Virus record (IMG/VR): IMGVR_UViG_3300024495_000026
Location: 16,913-80,912 of that record
DNA length: 64,000 bases
Origin: a virus
Reading direction: 5' to 3' (one strand)
Below, piece after piece: positions 8,723-17,355 of this stretch (position 1 is the first letter of the stretch; each line of letters begins with the position of its first letter). The notes under the pieces were generated by a model. The model did no database searches. It was not told where the DNA came from and worked only from the letters and a program-made list of their open reading frames with translations. The position numbers and the translations under genes are program-made.

Positions 8723-9395
8723 AAAAGCACGATGAATGATGTGAAATAATCTTTTGACCTTCTAATATATTATTTACTCGTGTTGTCCAAAGGTCTGGTA
8801 TTTGATCTTTAAATTTACTAATTCTAAACCAGTGATAAGTTGCAGGATATAAAGTTCCTGTTCCATACATTCCATACCCAGAAAGTTTGTATTCTTCCGG
8901 ACCATCATAACCAACTGGATACATTAATTGATAAGGCATTCCAATCTGATCTGCTCTCAATGTAAGAAGTTGTGCAGTATCTATTTGAACTCCATTCTGA
9001 ATAAACCAAGCAAAGTCTGGATTACCCAAAGTATTCCAAGCATCTTTGGTAACAATCAAACAAGAAGCAGCAGCATAGATATGATTTCTCATATGCGTAT
9101 GAGAAATATTTTGAGCATTACCAACAAAAGATTTATTTTCTATTGCCCAGTTGTATGCTTTTTCTAGAAGTTCTTTACTATGTGGGAGACAATCAATATC
9201 TAAGAAGCAAGAAACTTCTTCTTGCTCCATCACAGAAGTCATAAACTTTCCGTGAGCAGTATAAAGAGTATCATAATCATCTATTGCATCTTGAATATGA
9301 TAAGTCACATCAATGCCAATATGATTACAGACTTTCTTATGATCTTCCATTAGTTGCTCTGGAAGATTTTTTGTATAAAAGGTATGAAATCTCAT
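8712..9395 (-). CDS. GT-A-like protein with a DxD motif
   Basis: The 227-residue protein begins MRFHTFYTKNLPEQLMEDH. Near residues 62-70 it carries SCFLDIDCLPHS, in which DID fits the metal-binding DxD of GT-A glycosyltransferases. It then has AASCLIVTKDAWNTLG, a layout seen in small glycosyltransferase-like proteins. No membrane segment is present. It is coupled to the 2OG-oxygenase gene upstream by ATGA. A nucleotide-sugar transferase is the best guess, made from the motif and the neighbourhood. Confidence 0.55.
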   Translation of the reverse strand: MRFHTFYTKNLPEQLMEDHKKVCNHIGIDVTYHIQDAIDDYDTLYTAHGKFMTSVMEQEEVSCFLDIDCLPHSKELLEKAYNWAIENKSFVGNAQNISHTHMRNHIYAAASCLIVTKDAWNTLGNPDFAWFIQNGVQIDTAQLLTLRADQIGMPYQLMYPVGYDGPEEYKLSGYGMYGTGTLYPATYHWFRISKFKDQIPDLWTTRVNNILEGQKIISHHSSCFYEL

Positions 9396-9847
9396 AAGTA
9401 GTCTGTATTAAAACTGATTACGGTTCTTTGTTCTTTTTCTGGTTCAGTGTAATGTTCCATTTCACTTGGAAATAAAACTAACAAACCATTTTTTGGTTTG
9501 ATTTGTTCTGTAGAAAAAATAAGAGGAACTGAATTTTCCCCCACATTTACATAGAAAGCACCACTTACGATACTGTCTTCGTGTTTGTGTATTTTTAGTT
9601 CATCACCCACATTCATTGTATTAAACCAACTGTTAATAATTTGAAGTGGTTTTTGATAATACTCATTCAAGTGTTTCTGAATAATCTTTTTTAAGTCAAA
9701 GAGTTGTGGATGTTCTAGAATAGGCATTCCATAATTATAACTTGAAACTCCACCAGTTACAAGTCCATGTTCTCTTGCTTGTGTTGAGTAAAGTATTTTG
9801 AGTATCTTTTCTAGATTTAAAAAAGATAAGTCATACTGCTTTATCAT
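9392..9847 (-). CDS. Putative 2OG-Fe(II) oxygenase
   Basis: The 151-residue protein fits the TIGR02466-like phage oxygenase layout: WFNTMNVGDELKIHKHEDS gives the first metal ligands, SGAFYVNVGENSVPLIF forms the central strands, then GLLVLFPSEMEHYTEP supplies the distal His, and RTVISFNTDYL supplies the Arg that would hold 2-oxoglutarate. Such enzymes hydroxylate protein or nucleotide substrates. It overlaps the 449-residue gene upstream by 17 bases. It is one of three 2OG-type genes in the window. The substrate is unknown; modification of a neighbouring fibre or glycan protein is possible. Confidence 0.75.
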   Translation of the reverse strand: MIKQYDLSFLNLEKILKILYSTQAREHGLVTGGVSSYNYGMPILEHPQLFDLKKIIQKHLNEYYQKPLQIINSWFNTMNVGDELKIHKHEDSIVSGAFYVNVGENSVPLIFSTEQIKPKNGLLVLFPSEMEHYTEPEKEQRTVISFNTDYL

Positions 9848-11180
9848 TCATAAACTCTCCAAACTCTTTGATAGGTGCATCCCAAGTTCTTGGTTTCTTT
9901 TGACGAAACAAATGAACATTATCCCCATACCACATACACTTTCCAGTAGAAGAAGTCCAAACATAATATTCCATAATCGGAACAAAAACACAAACTTCTT
10001 TACCCATAGATGCTGCGACATGAGCAACAAAACTACAAGAAGTCACAACCAAATCAAGGTTCATAATGATTGAGAATGTGTCAGCATATTCTCTGTTAGG
10101 AACTGACAGTGACTGTTTGATTTCTGGATAATCATTTGCATCCTTATTATCAGTATAAGTTTGAAGTGAATACAATGAGTATCCTTTGTTTCTCAGAACA
10201 CTCATATAATCTTTGAGTTCTACTGACCTGAAAGAATTCTGTTCAAATCCAGAACTAGATGCCCAGAACATACCAACTTTATACCCAGTATCTTCTTTCA
10301 TCCACTCCCACTTTTTATCAAACTCTGGAATTGTTGAAAGATAAGGTTCTCTTCCCATATCTTTGAGTTCCAAATTAAGATAATAAGGAAGTGCAAGACC
10401 ATAAACCCAACAGGCATCTTTTGGAAACTCTGGTTTGTCCCAAATACAAACAGCATCATAACCATTATGTTTGAAGAGTTCTACAAGTTCTCTACGAGTA
10501 GAACTCCAAATTGGTTTCATTCCAAGTTCTTTGAGATGCTTCATAAACCGAATATGAATAACCTCATCCCCAGCACCACATTGATTATCAACGATGATGG
10601 TTCTTCCTTGAGTTACAGTTCCATCCCACTTTTCAAAATCAGGATGCTTTTGATTTTTGTATGCCTCAACCTCTCCTGCTTTGAGAAAGTGTTGAAGACC
10701 AGTATGAATATCATCCTTACGGAAGTAATGTCCGGATAGATTATGATATGCTTTTCGTTCAATCTCTTCTGGTAGTTTCTTTTGAAGGAGATTGAATAGA
10801 AGTTTTTCTGATTTCTCTTTCTGATTCAGTGCAGAATATGCAAAAGTTTCTTCCAGAAGAAGTTCAGTGTCTGTTGGATTTACCTTCTTACACTTTTCAA
10901 TTTGAGTAATAGACTTCTCTGGATGATTTGATTGATTATAAGCATTAATCAGATTCATAGAGGTAGTATATTTCTCCTCCTTTGTCTGTGCTAACTTAAG
11001 AGACTTTTCTCCATACTCAATTGCTTTGGAGAAGTTTTTAAGTTCAAAAAATATCTTTGCAATCTCATCATACTGTGAAAATGCTTGTGCTTGTTTTCCA
11101 AAGGCATCAAGAAGTTCAAAAGTTAGTTGTTGTTCTTTAAATGAATATAAGGTCTTTGCAACTAGTTCAAGTGGATTCAT
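9831..11180 (-). CDS. TPR protein with a GT9/OGT-like C-terminal domain
   Basis: The 449-residue protein has helical TPR-like repeats over residues 1-165 (for example FFELKNFSKAIEYGEKSLKLA). A Rossmann-type domain follows from about 190: TIIVDNQCGAGDEVIHIRFMKHLKE, then VYGLALPYYLNLEL, KVGMFWASSSGFEQNSFRSV and LDLVVTSCSFVAHVAASMGK. The last segments match the ADP-heptose or O-GlcNAc transferase GT-B pattern, in which the late segment binds the sugar nucleotide. TPR plus GT-B proteins often glycosylate proteins. The gene is first in a run leading to the 2OG and GT-like genes, so it could glycosylate virion proteins. Confidence 0.7.
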   Translation of the reverse strand: MNPLELVAKTLYSFKEQQLTFELLDAFGKQAQAFSQYDEIAKIFFELKNFSKAIEYGEKSLKLAQTKEEKYTTSMNLINAYNQSNHPEKSITQIEKCKKVNPTDTELLLEETFAYSALNQKEKSEKLLFNLLQKKLPEEIERKAYHNLSGHYFRKDDIHTGLQHFLKAGEVEAYKNQKHPDFEKWDGTVTQGRTIIVDNQCGAGDEVIHIRFMKHLKELGMKPIWSSTRRELVELFKHNGYDAVCIWDKPEFPKDACWVYGLALPYYLNLELKDMGREPYLSTIPEFDKKWEWMKEDTGYKVGMFWASSSGFEQNSFRSVELKDYMSVLRNKGYSLYSLQTYTDNKDANDYPEIKQSLSVPNREYADTFSIIMNLDLVVTSCSFVAHVAASMGKEVCVFVPIMEYYVWTSSTGKCMWYGDNVHLFRQKKPRTWDAPIKEFGEFMNDKAV

Positions 11181-11216
11181 ATTTTTGAGTATGATATAGA
11201 AGTATTATATCAGATA

Positions 11217-12413
11217 TTAGATGCCCTGTAAATCGTCAGAGGTTCTTATTGCTGCTGTATGAGTTTCTCCACCAGAAACTTGTTTCCAATTGGTTCCTCC
11301 CGCGAATGTTGTGACTGGAGTGCATCTATTGGTTGTTGTATTGTCTCCTAGTTGTCCATAAAAATTCCACCCCCAAGTCCACAAGGTTCCATCAGTCTTG
11401 ATTGCTGCAATATTATTAATAGTACAAGAAACTTGTTTCCAGTTGGTTCCTCCTGCGAAGGTAGTGATTGGAGTTAGTCTTTGAGTATTGTCATTGACTC
11501 CTAGTCCACCAAATCCAGCCGATCCCCAAGTCCATAAGGTTCCATCGGTTTTAATTGCTGCTGTATGAGTACCACAAGCAACTTGTTTCCAATTAGTTCC
11601 TCCTGCGAATGTTGTGACGGGTGTTAGTCTGTCTGTAAATGTATTATCTCCTATTGCCCTCCCACCATTAGATCCCCAAGTCCATAAGGTTCCATCGGTT
11701 TTAATTGCTGCTGTATGGAATTGCCCCCCAGCAACTTGTTTCCAATTGGTTCCTCCTGCGAATGTCGTGACTGGAGTGGATCTATTGGTTGTCGTATTGT
11801 CTCCTATAGCACCAAAAAAACTACGACCCCAAGTCCATAAGGTTCCATCGGTTTTGATTGCTGCTGTATGATAACCTCCACAAGCAACTTGTTTCCAGTT
11901 GGTTCCTCCAGCGAATGTAGTGACTGGAGTGGATCTATTGGTTGCTGTATTGTCTCCTAGTTTTCCATAAGAATTATCGCCCCAAGTCCATAAGGTTCCG
12001 TCAGTTTTGATTGCTACACTAGTCCCCCTTCCACCAGAAACTTGTTTCCAGTTGGTTCCTCCAGCGAATGTCGTGACTGGAGTGGATCTATCGGTTGTAT
12101 TATTGGTTCCTAATTGTCCAAGATTATTACGACCCCAAGTCCATAAGGTTCCATCAGTCTTGATTGCTATTGTAACAAGGTATCCAGCAGCAACTTGTTT
12201 CCAGTTTGCGCCACCAGCAAGTGTTGTGACTGGAGTGGATCTATCGGTTCCTGTATTGTCTCCAATAGCAAATATATTACGACCCCAAGTCCATAATTCC
12301 GGAGTGATTAACTGACCAGCAATCTGCGGATACACAGACATCAAATAGTCTTTAGATATAAAACGATTACCTAAATCGCCATCAGATGAACTTGTAAAAT
12401 TAATATTAGGCAT
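11217..12413 (-). CDS. RCC1-type seven-bladed beta-propeller protein C
   Basis: The 398-residue protein has an N-terminal 45 residues (GDLGNRFISKDYLMS then PELWTWG), seven RCC1 blades, and a C-terminal HTAAIRTSDDLQGI that differs from copies A and B. Blade 1 again has [13 protein letters not shown]. Blades 4 to 6 vary in the loop after WG (RSFFGAIG, SNGGRAIG, SAGFGGLG), while the [13 protein letters not shown] strand is nearly constant. The N-terminal motif GDLxxxFI is shared with copy D. The start overlaps the end of the DUF4376 gene by 8 bases, which suggests they are made together. Confidence 0.85.
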   Translation of the reverse strand: MPNINFTSSSDGDLGNRFISKDYLMSVYPQIAGQLITPELWTWGRNIFAIGDNTGTDRSTPVTTLAGGANWKQVAAGYLVTIAIKTDGTLWTWGRNNLGQLGTNNTTDRSTPVTTFAGGTNWKQVSGGRGTSVAIKTDGTLWTWGDNSYGKLGDNTATNRSTPVTTFAGGTNWKQVACGGYHTAAIKTDGTLWTWGRSFFGAIGDNTTTNRSTPVTTFAGGTNWKQVAGGQFHTAAIKTDGTLWTWGSNGGRAIGDNTFTDRLTPVTTFAGGTNWKQVACGTHTAAIKTDGTLWTWGSAGFGGLGVNDNTQRLTPITTFAGGTNWKQVSCTINNIAAIKTDGTLWTWGWNFYGQLGDNTTTNRCTPVTTFAGGTNWKQVSGGETHTAAIRTSDDLQGI

Positions 12414-13062
12414 TTTGAGTTACTGGATTTGAAACTGGAGGAGTAATTTCAACTTCATAAACTGCTTCTTTTGTTTCACAAGCATCAATTTCTTGAAGTT
12501 TTGCAAGTTCCCAATCATATGCTTCTTGAACTTTTGCATCAATTGCGGCAATAATAGTTTGAAGATCTGCTTTTGTCACTTCTACCCATACACCATTCGC
12601 AAACTTAAAATTAAAAGGACCGTCACCAGAAACTACTTTTGAAGTCAGAGCAAGTCTATTTTCTCTATCAGTAGAAACAGTAACTTCAGTATCATTTACA
12701 GTAACTTTAATTGTAGTATTTTCTCTGCGTTGCCTTTCTGGTTTTACTTGTAATTTATATACTTCTTTAATATCTTCTAGAGTTCTATCTGCTTTCCAAT
12801 AATTAAAGACTACTTCATCCTCTTTGATTTCGTGAACAGGACCATAAAGATACTCATATCTCGGATCAAATTCTGGTTGCTGATTTCTTGTAGGAAGAAT
12901 TTTTACTTCATCAGTAATTGATAAAGGAACATTCTGATAGTCAGAAGAACTAACTCTAAATCTTTCAGGAAGTTCAAGTTCTTCCAGTTCGGAGTTAATC
13001 ATTCTAACATTAAAACCAATGGGTCCTAATAGTAATTCTTGACCATTAACGAGTGCGTACAT
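12406..13062 (-). CDS. DUF4376-type tail fibre accessory protein
   Basis: The 218-residue protein has a C-terminal DUF4376-like region at about residues 110-205: RRENTTIKVTVNDTEVTVSTD, then GVWVEVTKADLQTIIAAIDAKVQEAYDWELAKLQEIDAC. This region is common in phage tail fibre or fibre assembly proteins. The N-terminal 100 residues, with EVKILPTRNQQPEFDPRYEYLYGPVHEI, match no family I can name. It lies between two RCC1 propeller genes and is coupled to copy C, so it may help attach or fold the propellers. A late-type element lies upstream at 13082-13088. Confidence 0.7.
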   Translation of the reverse strand: MYALVNGQELLLGPIGFNVRMINSELEELELPERFRVSSSDYQNVPLSITDEVKILPTRNQQPEFDPRYEYLYGPVHEIKEDEVVFNYWKADRTLEDIKEVYKLQVKPERQRRENTTIKVTVNDTEVTVSTDRENRLALTSKVVSGDGPFNFKFANGVWVEVTKADLQTIIAAIDAKVQEAYDWELAKLQEIDACETKEAVYEVEITPPVSNPVTQNA

Positions 13063-13081
13063 ATCCTTATAGTTTTTCTTT

Positions 13082-13088
13082 TATTTAT
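13082..13088 (-). promoter_or_regulatory. Late promoter element ATAAATA
   Basis: The minus strand reads CATAAATA 20 bases upstream of the DUF4376 gene start. It overlaps the TAA stop of propeller gene D. The call is by motif and position. Confidence 0.45.
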
Positions 13089-14293
13089 GAGATGAAGAAG
13101 GTAGGATCGGTGCCTGATGTGACTGCTGCTGTATGACAAGGTTCAGATCCACCGCTATAAGATCCCAAAGAAGTAGAAACTTGTTTCCAGTTGGTTCCTC
13201 CTGCAAATGTAGTGACTGGAGTGGATCTATCGGTTGTATTATTGGTTCCTAGTTGTGCTGAATAATTACGACCCCAAGTCCATAAGGTTCCATCAGTTTT
13301 GATTGCTGCTGTATGCTTGTATCCACCAGAAACTTGTTTCCAATTGGTTCCTCCTGCAAATGTTGTGACTGGAATACTTCTTCGAGTTGTTGTATTGTCT
13401 CCTATTTGTCCAGAATTATTATTACCCCAAGTCCATAAGGTTCCATCGGTTTTGATTGCTGCAGTATGATTATATCCACCGGAAACTTGTTTCCAGTTGG
13501 TTCCTCCTGCAAATGTTGTGACTGGAGTTAGTCTATCGGTTGTATCATTATTTCCTAAAGAACCAAAAAAACCAGAACCCCAAGTCCATAGGGTTCCATC
13601 GGTTTTGATTGCTGCTGTATGATTACTTCCGCCAGCAACTTGTTTCCAGTTGGTTCCTCCTGCGAATGTAGTAACCGGAGTATTTCTTTGAGTTGTTGTA
13701 TTGTTTCCTAGTTGTCCAGAATTATTAACACCCCAAGTCCATAAGGTTCCATCTGTTTTGATTGCTGCTGTATGTTCTCTTCCACCAGCAACTTGTTTCC
13801 AGTTGGTTCCTCCTGCGAATGTAGTAACTGGAGTGATTCTTTGAGTTGTTGTATTGTCTCCTAGTTGTCCATAAGCATTACGACCCCAAGTCCATAGAGT
13901 TCCATCTGTTTTGATTGCTGTTGTACAGTATACACTACCAGAAACTTGTTTCCAGTTGGTTCCTCCTGCAAATGTTGTGACCGGAGTATTCTTTTGGGTT
14001 GTATCATTATCACCTAAAGCACCAAAAGAATTAGCACCCCAAGTCCATAGAGTTCCATCAGTCTTAATTGCTGCTGTATGATACTGAAGAGCAGAAACTT
14101 GTTTCCAGTTTGCGCCACCGGCAAGTGTTGTGACTGGAGTGGATCTATTGGTTGTTGTATTGTCTCCTAGTCGTCCAGTAGCGTTATGACCCCAAGTCCA
14201 TAAGGTATCACCAACCCACTGGTCAATTAACCAACTTTCAGTTATAAAATAATTTTCTAAATCTCCTTCTGGAGATAAAAACTGATTAGGCAT
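13085..14293 (-). CDS. RCC1-type seven-bladed beta-propeller protein D
   Basis: The 402-residue protein starts [22 protein letters not shown] and has seven RCC1 blades. It ends with a unique tail after blade 7 ([20 protein letters not shown]). It is the only copy with a cysteine in that tail. As in the other three, blade 1 reads [13 protein letters not shown] and later blades read [13 protein letters not shown]. The gene overlaps the end of the S74-type fibre gene by 8 bases and so is expected to be late and virion-associated. A receptor-binding or fibre-capping role is inferred. Confidence 0.85.
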   Translation of the reverse strand: MPNQFLSPEGDLENYFITESWLIDQWVGDTLWTWGHNATGRLGDNTTTNRSTPVTTLAGGANWKQVSALQYHTAAIKTDGTLWTWGANSFGALGDNDTTQKNTPVTTFAGGTNWKQVSGSVYCTTAIKTDGTLWTWGRNAYGQLGDNTTTQRITPVTTFAGGTNWKQVAGGREHTAAIKTDGTLWTWGVNNSGQLGNNTTTQRNTPVTTFAGGTNWKQVAGGSNHTAAIKTDGTLWTWGSGFFGSLGNNDTTDRLTPVTTFAGGTNWKQVSGGYNHTAAIKTDGTLWTWGNNNSGQIGDNTTTRRSIPVTTFAGGTNWKQVSGGYKHTAAIKTDGTLWTWGRNYSAQLGTNNTTDRSTPVTTFAGGTNWKQVSTSLGSYSGGSEPCHTAAVTSGTDPTFFIS

Positions 14294-17200
14294 TTAACTT
14301 TCTCTCCAATTCTTCAATACGAATTTGTTGTTCTTTAATTGCTTCAATTAATACACCAACAATATTTCCATAAGAGACTGATTTCAAACCATTACTATTT
14401 GTTTCAACTACTTCTGGAAGTACTTTTTCGATATCTTGTGCGATCACACCAATTGAAGGTTTATTATTATTTATCCAATCGTAACGCACACCTTCAAGTT
14501 GTTTCACAAGTTCAACTGAATTATCTATGGATCTTATATTGGTCTTTTGAGTTTTATCAGATAATGATGTAAATTGAGTTGCTGAAAGGTTTCCTGTTGC
14601 TGGGTTGAACTGTAGTTTTGATGAAGATACATTAACACCAGACAAAGTTCCAGAAGTTGCATTTTGGAAAAGTGGATATAAAGTAGAATTAGATGAGGTA
14701 TCATCAGTAATTGAACCAGCACTCCCTGTAGTTCCCTGTGTTCCTGTGGTTCCTTGAGTACCTTGAGTACCTTGAGTACCTGTTCCAGTTGTACCTTGAG
14801 TACCTTGAGTACCTGTTCCAGTTGTACCTTGAGTACCTTGAGTACCTGTTCCAGTTGTACCTTGAGTACCTTGAGTACCTGTTCCAGTTGTACCTTGAGT
14901 ACCTTGAGTACCTGTTCCAGTTGTACCTTGAGTACCTTGAGTACCTTGAGATCCACCGCCGCCGCCGCCATCGCCAGATGGTCCTTGAATACCTTGAGAA
15001 CCTGTAGTACCTTGAGTACCTGTTCCTTCAATACCTTGAATACCTTGAGTACCTGTTCCTTCAATACCTTGAATACCTTGAGTACCTGTTCCTTCAATAC
15101 CTTGAATACCTTGAGTACCTGTTCCTGTGGTTCCTTGAGTTCCTTGAAGACCTAAAATTCCTTGGGTTCCTTGAGTTCCTTGAGTTCCTTGAGTTCCTTG
15201 AGTTCCTTGAGTTCCTTGAACACCTTGGATTCCTTGAGTTCCTTGAACACCTTGGATTCCTTGAGTTCCTTGAACACCTTGAATACCTTGAATACCTTGA
15301 ATACCTGCCGCGAACGGAGTAGTCCAACTTACACCAGCGCCTGTAGAAACTAAAACTGATCCTGCAGCACCTACTTGATTATAAAAATCTTTAAGTCCAG
15401 AATCAAACTCAATTGTATTGGTGAAGGTAGAAACGCCAGAAACATTTAATTGACCGGTTCTAACACTACCAAAGGATCCAATACCAATATAATCAAGGTT
15501 TGAACCATTGATTGTCGTAATAATACCAGTGTTTACATATCCAGTATTAATTACCGCAGTATTAATAGTACCAACACCAGTTACATTTAGATTTGTAGTG
15601 TTGATTACATTATCAGTAAACTGTATACTACCGGCAGCAAATGTTACTCCATTTGGAACTTGTGTACTTCCAACACCAACAGCATAATTAAATAAGAATG
15701 CATCAGTGGTTCCAGCACCCATTGTATTGCGCTTTAACCACATAATTTGTTTATAAGTATCCGGTAAGGTATTAATACCAGATGCTGACATTGAGATTAG
15801 TGGATAACCTTCTGTTGATGCAATCGCAATACCACCGTGATTTGCAGTATCATCACTTGGTGTTATTGTCGTAGTAAATCCAAGAACAATATCTTTATCT
15901 TCTACTCTTACTTGTGCCGCATTAATAATTGTTGATGTGCCACCAATTGATAAGTTTCCATCAATTGTTAAATTGCCATGAAAAGTTGAGTCTGCTGCAT
16001 AGACATCAAATTCAGTATTAACTGCTAAAGAACCCGTTGTAGTAACACCAGATACAATTACATTAGTTGCATTAAAATTAACAATAGTACCAATACCAGA
16101 ATAATTTAATGTAGTACCACTTAGAGTTGTTATAATACCAGTATTAATTCTACCAATATCAGCATTTACGCTACCAAAGGAACCAATACCACTATACTCT
16201 AAGTTTGATCCACTTAGAGTTGTTATAATACCAGTATTAATTCTACCAATATCAGCATTTACGCTACCAAAGGAACCAATACCACTATACTCTAAGTTTG
16301 ATCCACTTAGAGTTGTTATAATACCAGTGTTTACTTGTGCAAGATCACTTGCTACAGTATTAATAGTACCAATACCAGAGGTAATTAGATTAGTTACGAT
16401 ACCAGTGTTTACTTGTGCAAGATCACTTGATACAGTATTAATAGTACCAATACCACTATACTCTAAGTTTGATCCACTTAGAGTTGTTATAATACCATCA
16501 TCAGATTGAAATATAACGACTGTTCCAAATCCAATATAAGCATCAGTTGTAGTAACTAAACCAGTAACTGAAACTGAGTTAGCAAATAGTGCTCCAGAAA
16601 CTGTCACTGATCCATCAGAACCATTTATAGTTACATGATCATTAACAAATTGAGATCCAAAAATAAAGTTAGAAGTTCCATCAACAACATCAAATCTTAG
16701 ATCTCCATTTGATGTAAAGATATTTGCAGTTCCACCGGTACCAGGAGTTCCTAAAGAATTATCATAATAAATTCCAAGATGATCTTGACCAGATCCATCT
16801 ACATTGTGTCCAACAGTTAATACTGCTAATGTTGGATCAACAACTGCTAGCGATGATGTAGTAGTAAATCCAGCATAAAGATCATTCGCAGTTAAAATTC
16901 CAACTGTTGCTACGCCAACAACTTCTATGTTATTAAAAGTTGCTTGATCTAGATTTATATCATCTGCATATAAATCACCAGTAATTTCTACATCACCTTG
17001 AACATATAATGCAGTTTGTCCTGTTGATACTGGTGAGCGAATATCAACAATATACGCTGGAGATGTGGTATTAAAACCAGTAAGTCCAGAATTTAATGAA
17101 GTAATTACTGTACCACCAAGTCCGATATTAAGTTCACTGACTATAGTGCTTACGCCAAGAACACTGATGTGTGTGGCTGCAATTCCACCTATGACTTCCA

Positions 17201-17318
17201 AAGTATTCTTTGGATTTGATGTTCCCAAACCAACATTATTGGTTATTGCATCAACAACGAATATATTACCGTCTACTTCTAATCCATTACGGATAATAAA
17301 GTTCTTTTGAATACCCAT
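14286..17318 (-). CDS. Collagen-like tail fibre with S74 intramolecular chaperone
   Basis: The 1010-residue protein starts [20 protein letters not shown], a fibre N-terminus typical of cyanophages. Beta repeats follow (for example [22 protein letters not shown], repeated). A Gly-X-Y region runs from about residue 670 to 868, rich in GTQ, GIQ and GTT, with a polyglycine break near 785-791. The last 94 residues ([31 protein letters not shown] to EEL) are a Peptidase_S74 chaperone, which normally trimerises the fibre and cleaves itself off at the start of the domain. It is therefore a trimeric host-contact fibre. A CTAAATA element at 17344-17350 lies upstream. Confidence 0.85.
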   Translation of the reverse strand: MGIQKNFIIRNGLEVDGNIFVVDAITNNVGLGTSNPKNTLEVIGGIAATHISVLGVSTIVSELNIGLGGTVITSLNSGLTGFNTTSPAYIVDIRSPVSTGQTALYVQGDVEITGDLYADDINLDQATFNNIEVVGVATVGILTANDLYAGFTTTSSLAVVDPTLAVLTVGHNVDGSGQDHLGIYYDNSLGTPGTGGTANIFTSNGDLRFDVVDGTSNFIFGSQFVNDHVTINGSDGSVTVSGALFANSVSVTGLVTTTDAYIGFGTVVIFQSDDGIITTLSGSNLEYSGIGTINTVSSDLAQVNTGIVTNLITSGIGTINTVASDLAQVNTGIITTLSGSNLEYSGIGSFGSVNADIGRINTGIITTLSGSNLEYSGIGSFGSVNADIGRINTGIITTLSGTTLNYSGIGTIVNFNATNVIVSGVTTTGSLAVNTEFDVYAADSTFHGNLTIDGNLSIGGTSTIINAAQVRVEDKDIVLGFTTTITPSDDTANHGGIAIASTEGYPLISMSASGINTLPDTYKQIMWLKRNTMGAGTTDAFLFNYAVGVGSTQVPNGVTFAAGSIQFTDNVINTTNLNVTGVGTINTAVINTGYVNTGIITTINGSNLDYIGIGSFGSVRTGQLNVSGVSTFTNTIEFDSGLKDFYNQVGAAGSVLVSTGAGVSWTTPFAAGIQGIQGIQGVQGTQGIQGVQGTQGIQGVQGTQGTQGTQGTQGTQGTQGILGLQGTQGTTGTGTQGIQGIEGTGTQGIQGIEGTGTQGIQGIEGTGTQGTTGSQGIQGPSGDGGGGGGSQGTQGTQGTTGTGTQGTQGTTGTGTQGTQGTTGTGTQGTQGTTGTGTQGTQGTTGTGTQGTQGTQGTTGTQGTTGSAGSITDDTSSNSTLYPLFQNATSGTLSGVNVSSSKLQFNPATGNLSATQFTSLSDKTQKTNIRSIDNSVELVKQLEGVRYDWINNNKPSIGVIAQDIEKVLPEVVETNSNGLKSVSYGNIVGVLIEAIKEQQIRIEELERKLNA
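14766..14946. repeat. Tandem 33-bp repeat in the collagen-like region
   Basis: A unit of about 33 bp (with ccttgagtacc words on the plus strand) recurs about five times. It encodes an 11-residue [11 protein letters not shown] unit. A second 9-bp ccttgagtt repeat occurs near 15160-15220. These arrays are inside the coding sequence and not a CRISPR. Confidence 0.85.
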
Positions 17319-17343
17319 TGGAGGAGAGCGCCTACCTTTTTTT

Positions 17344-17350
17344 TATTTAG
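17344..17350 (-). promoter_or_regulatory. Late promoter element CTAAATA
   Basis: The minus strand reads CTAAATAAA 26 bases upstream of the fibre gene start at 17318. It is a variant of the T4 late motif. The call is by motif and position. Confidence 0.4.
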
Positions 17351-17355
17351 GTATA

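Larger units (their letters stand above)
4534..14293. repeat. Dispersed RCC1-blade DNA repeats (28 units in four genes)
   Basis: Units of about 150 bp recur seven times in each of the propeller genes at 4534-5712, 5714-6889, 11217-12413 and 13085-14293. Words such as ccccaagtccataaggttcc recur in most units on the plus strand. Conservation extends to synonymous positions, which points to recent duplication or gene conversion and not only to protein selection. The region from 6889 to 11217 between the clusters is unique sequence. Confidence 0.9.

Noticed and set aside
4534-14293. CRISPR-like repeats in the propeller genes
   Set aside because: The repeats are about 150 bp, in frame, encode RCC1 blades and lack constant-length spacers. 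No Cas gene is near.
4534-14293. Diversity-generating retroelement
   Set aside because: Loop variation between blades suggested one, but no reverse transcriptase or template repeat is visible and the variable positions are not adenine-limited in an obvious way.
14534-15353. Long Leu/Val/Lys-rich, Arg/Ser/Asn-rich or Tyr/Leu/Glu-rich frames in and opposite the collagen-like region
   Set aside because: They are out-of-frame or antisense readings of a tandem DNA repeat inside the S74 fibre gene. Their odd composition comes from the repeat.
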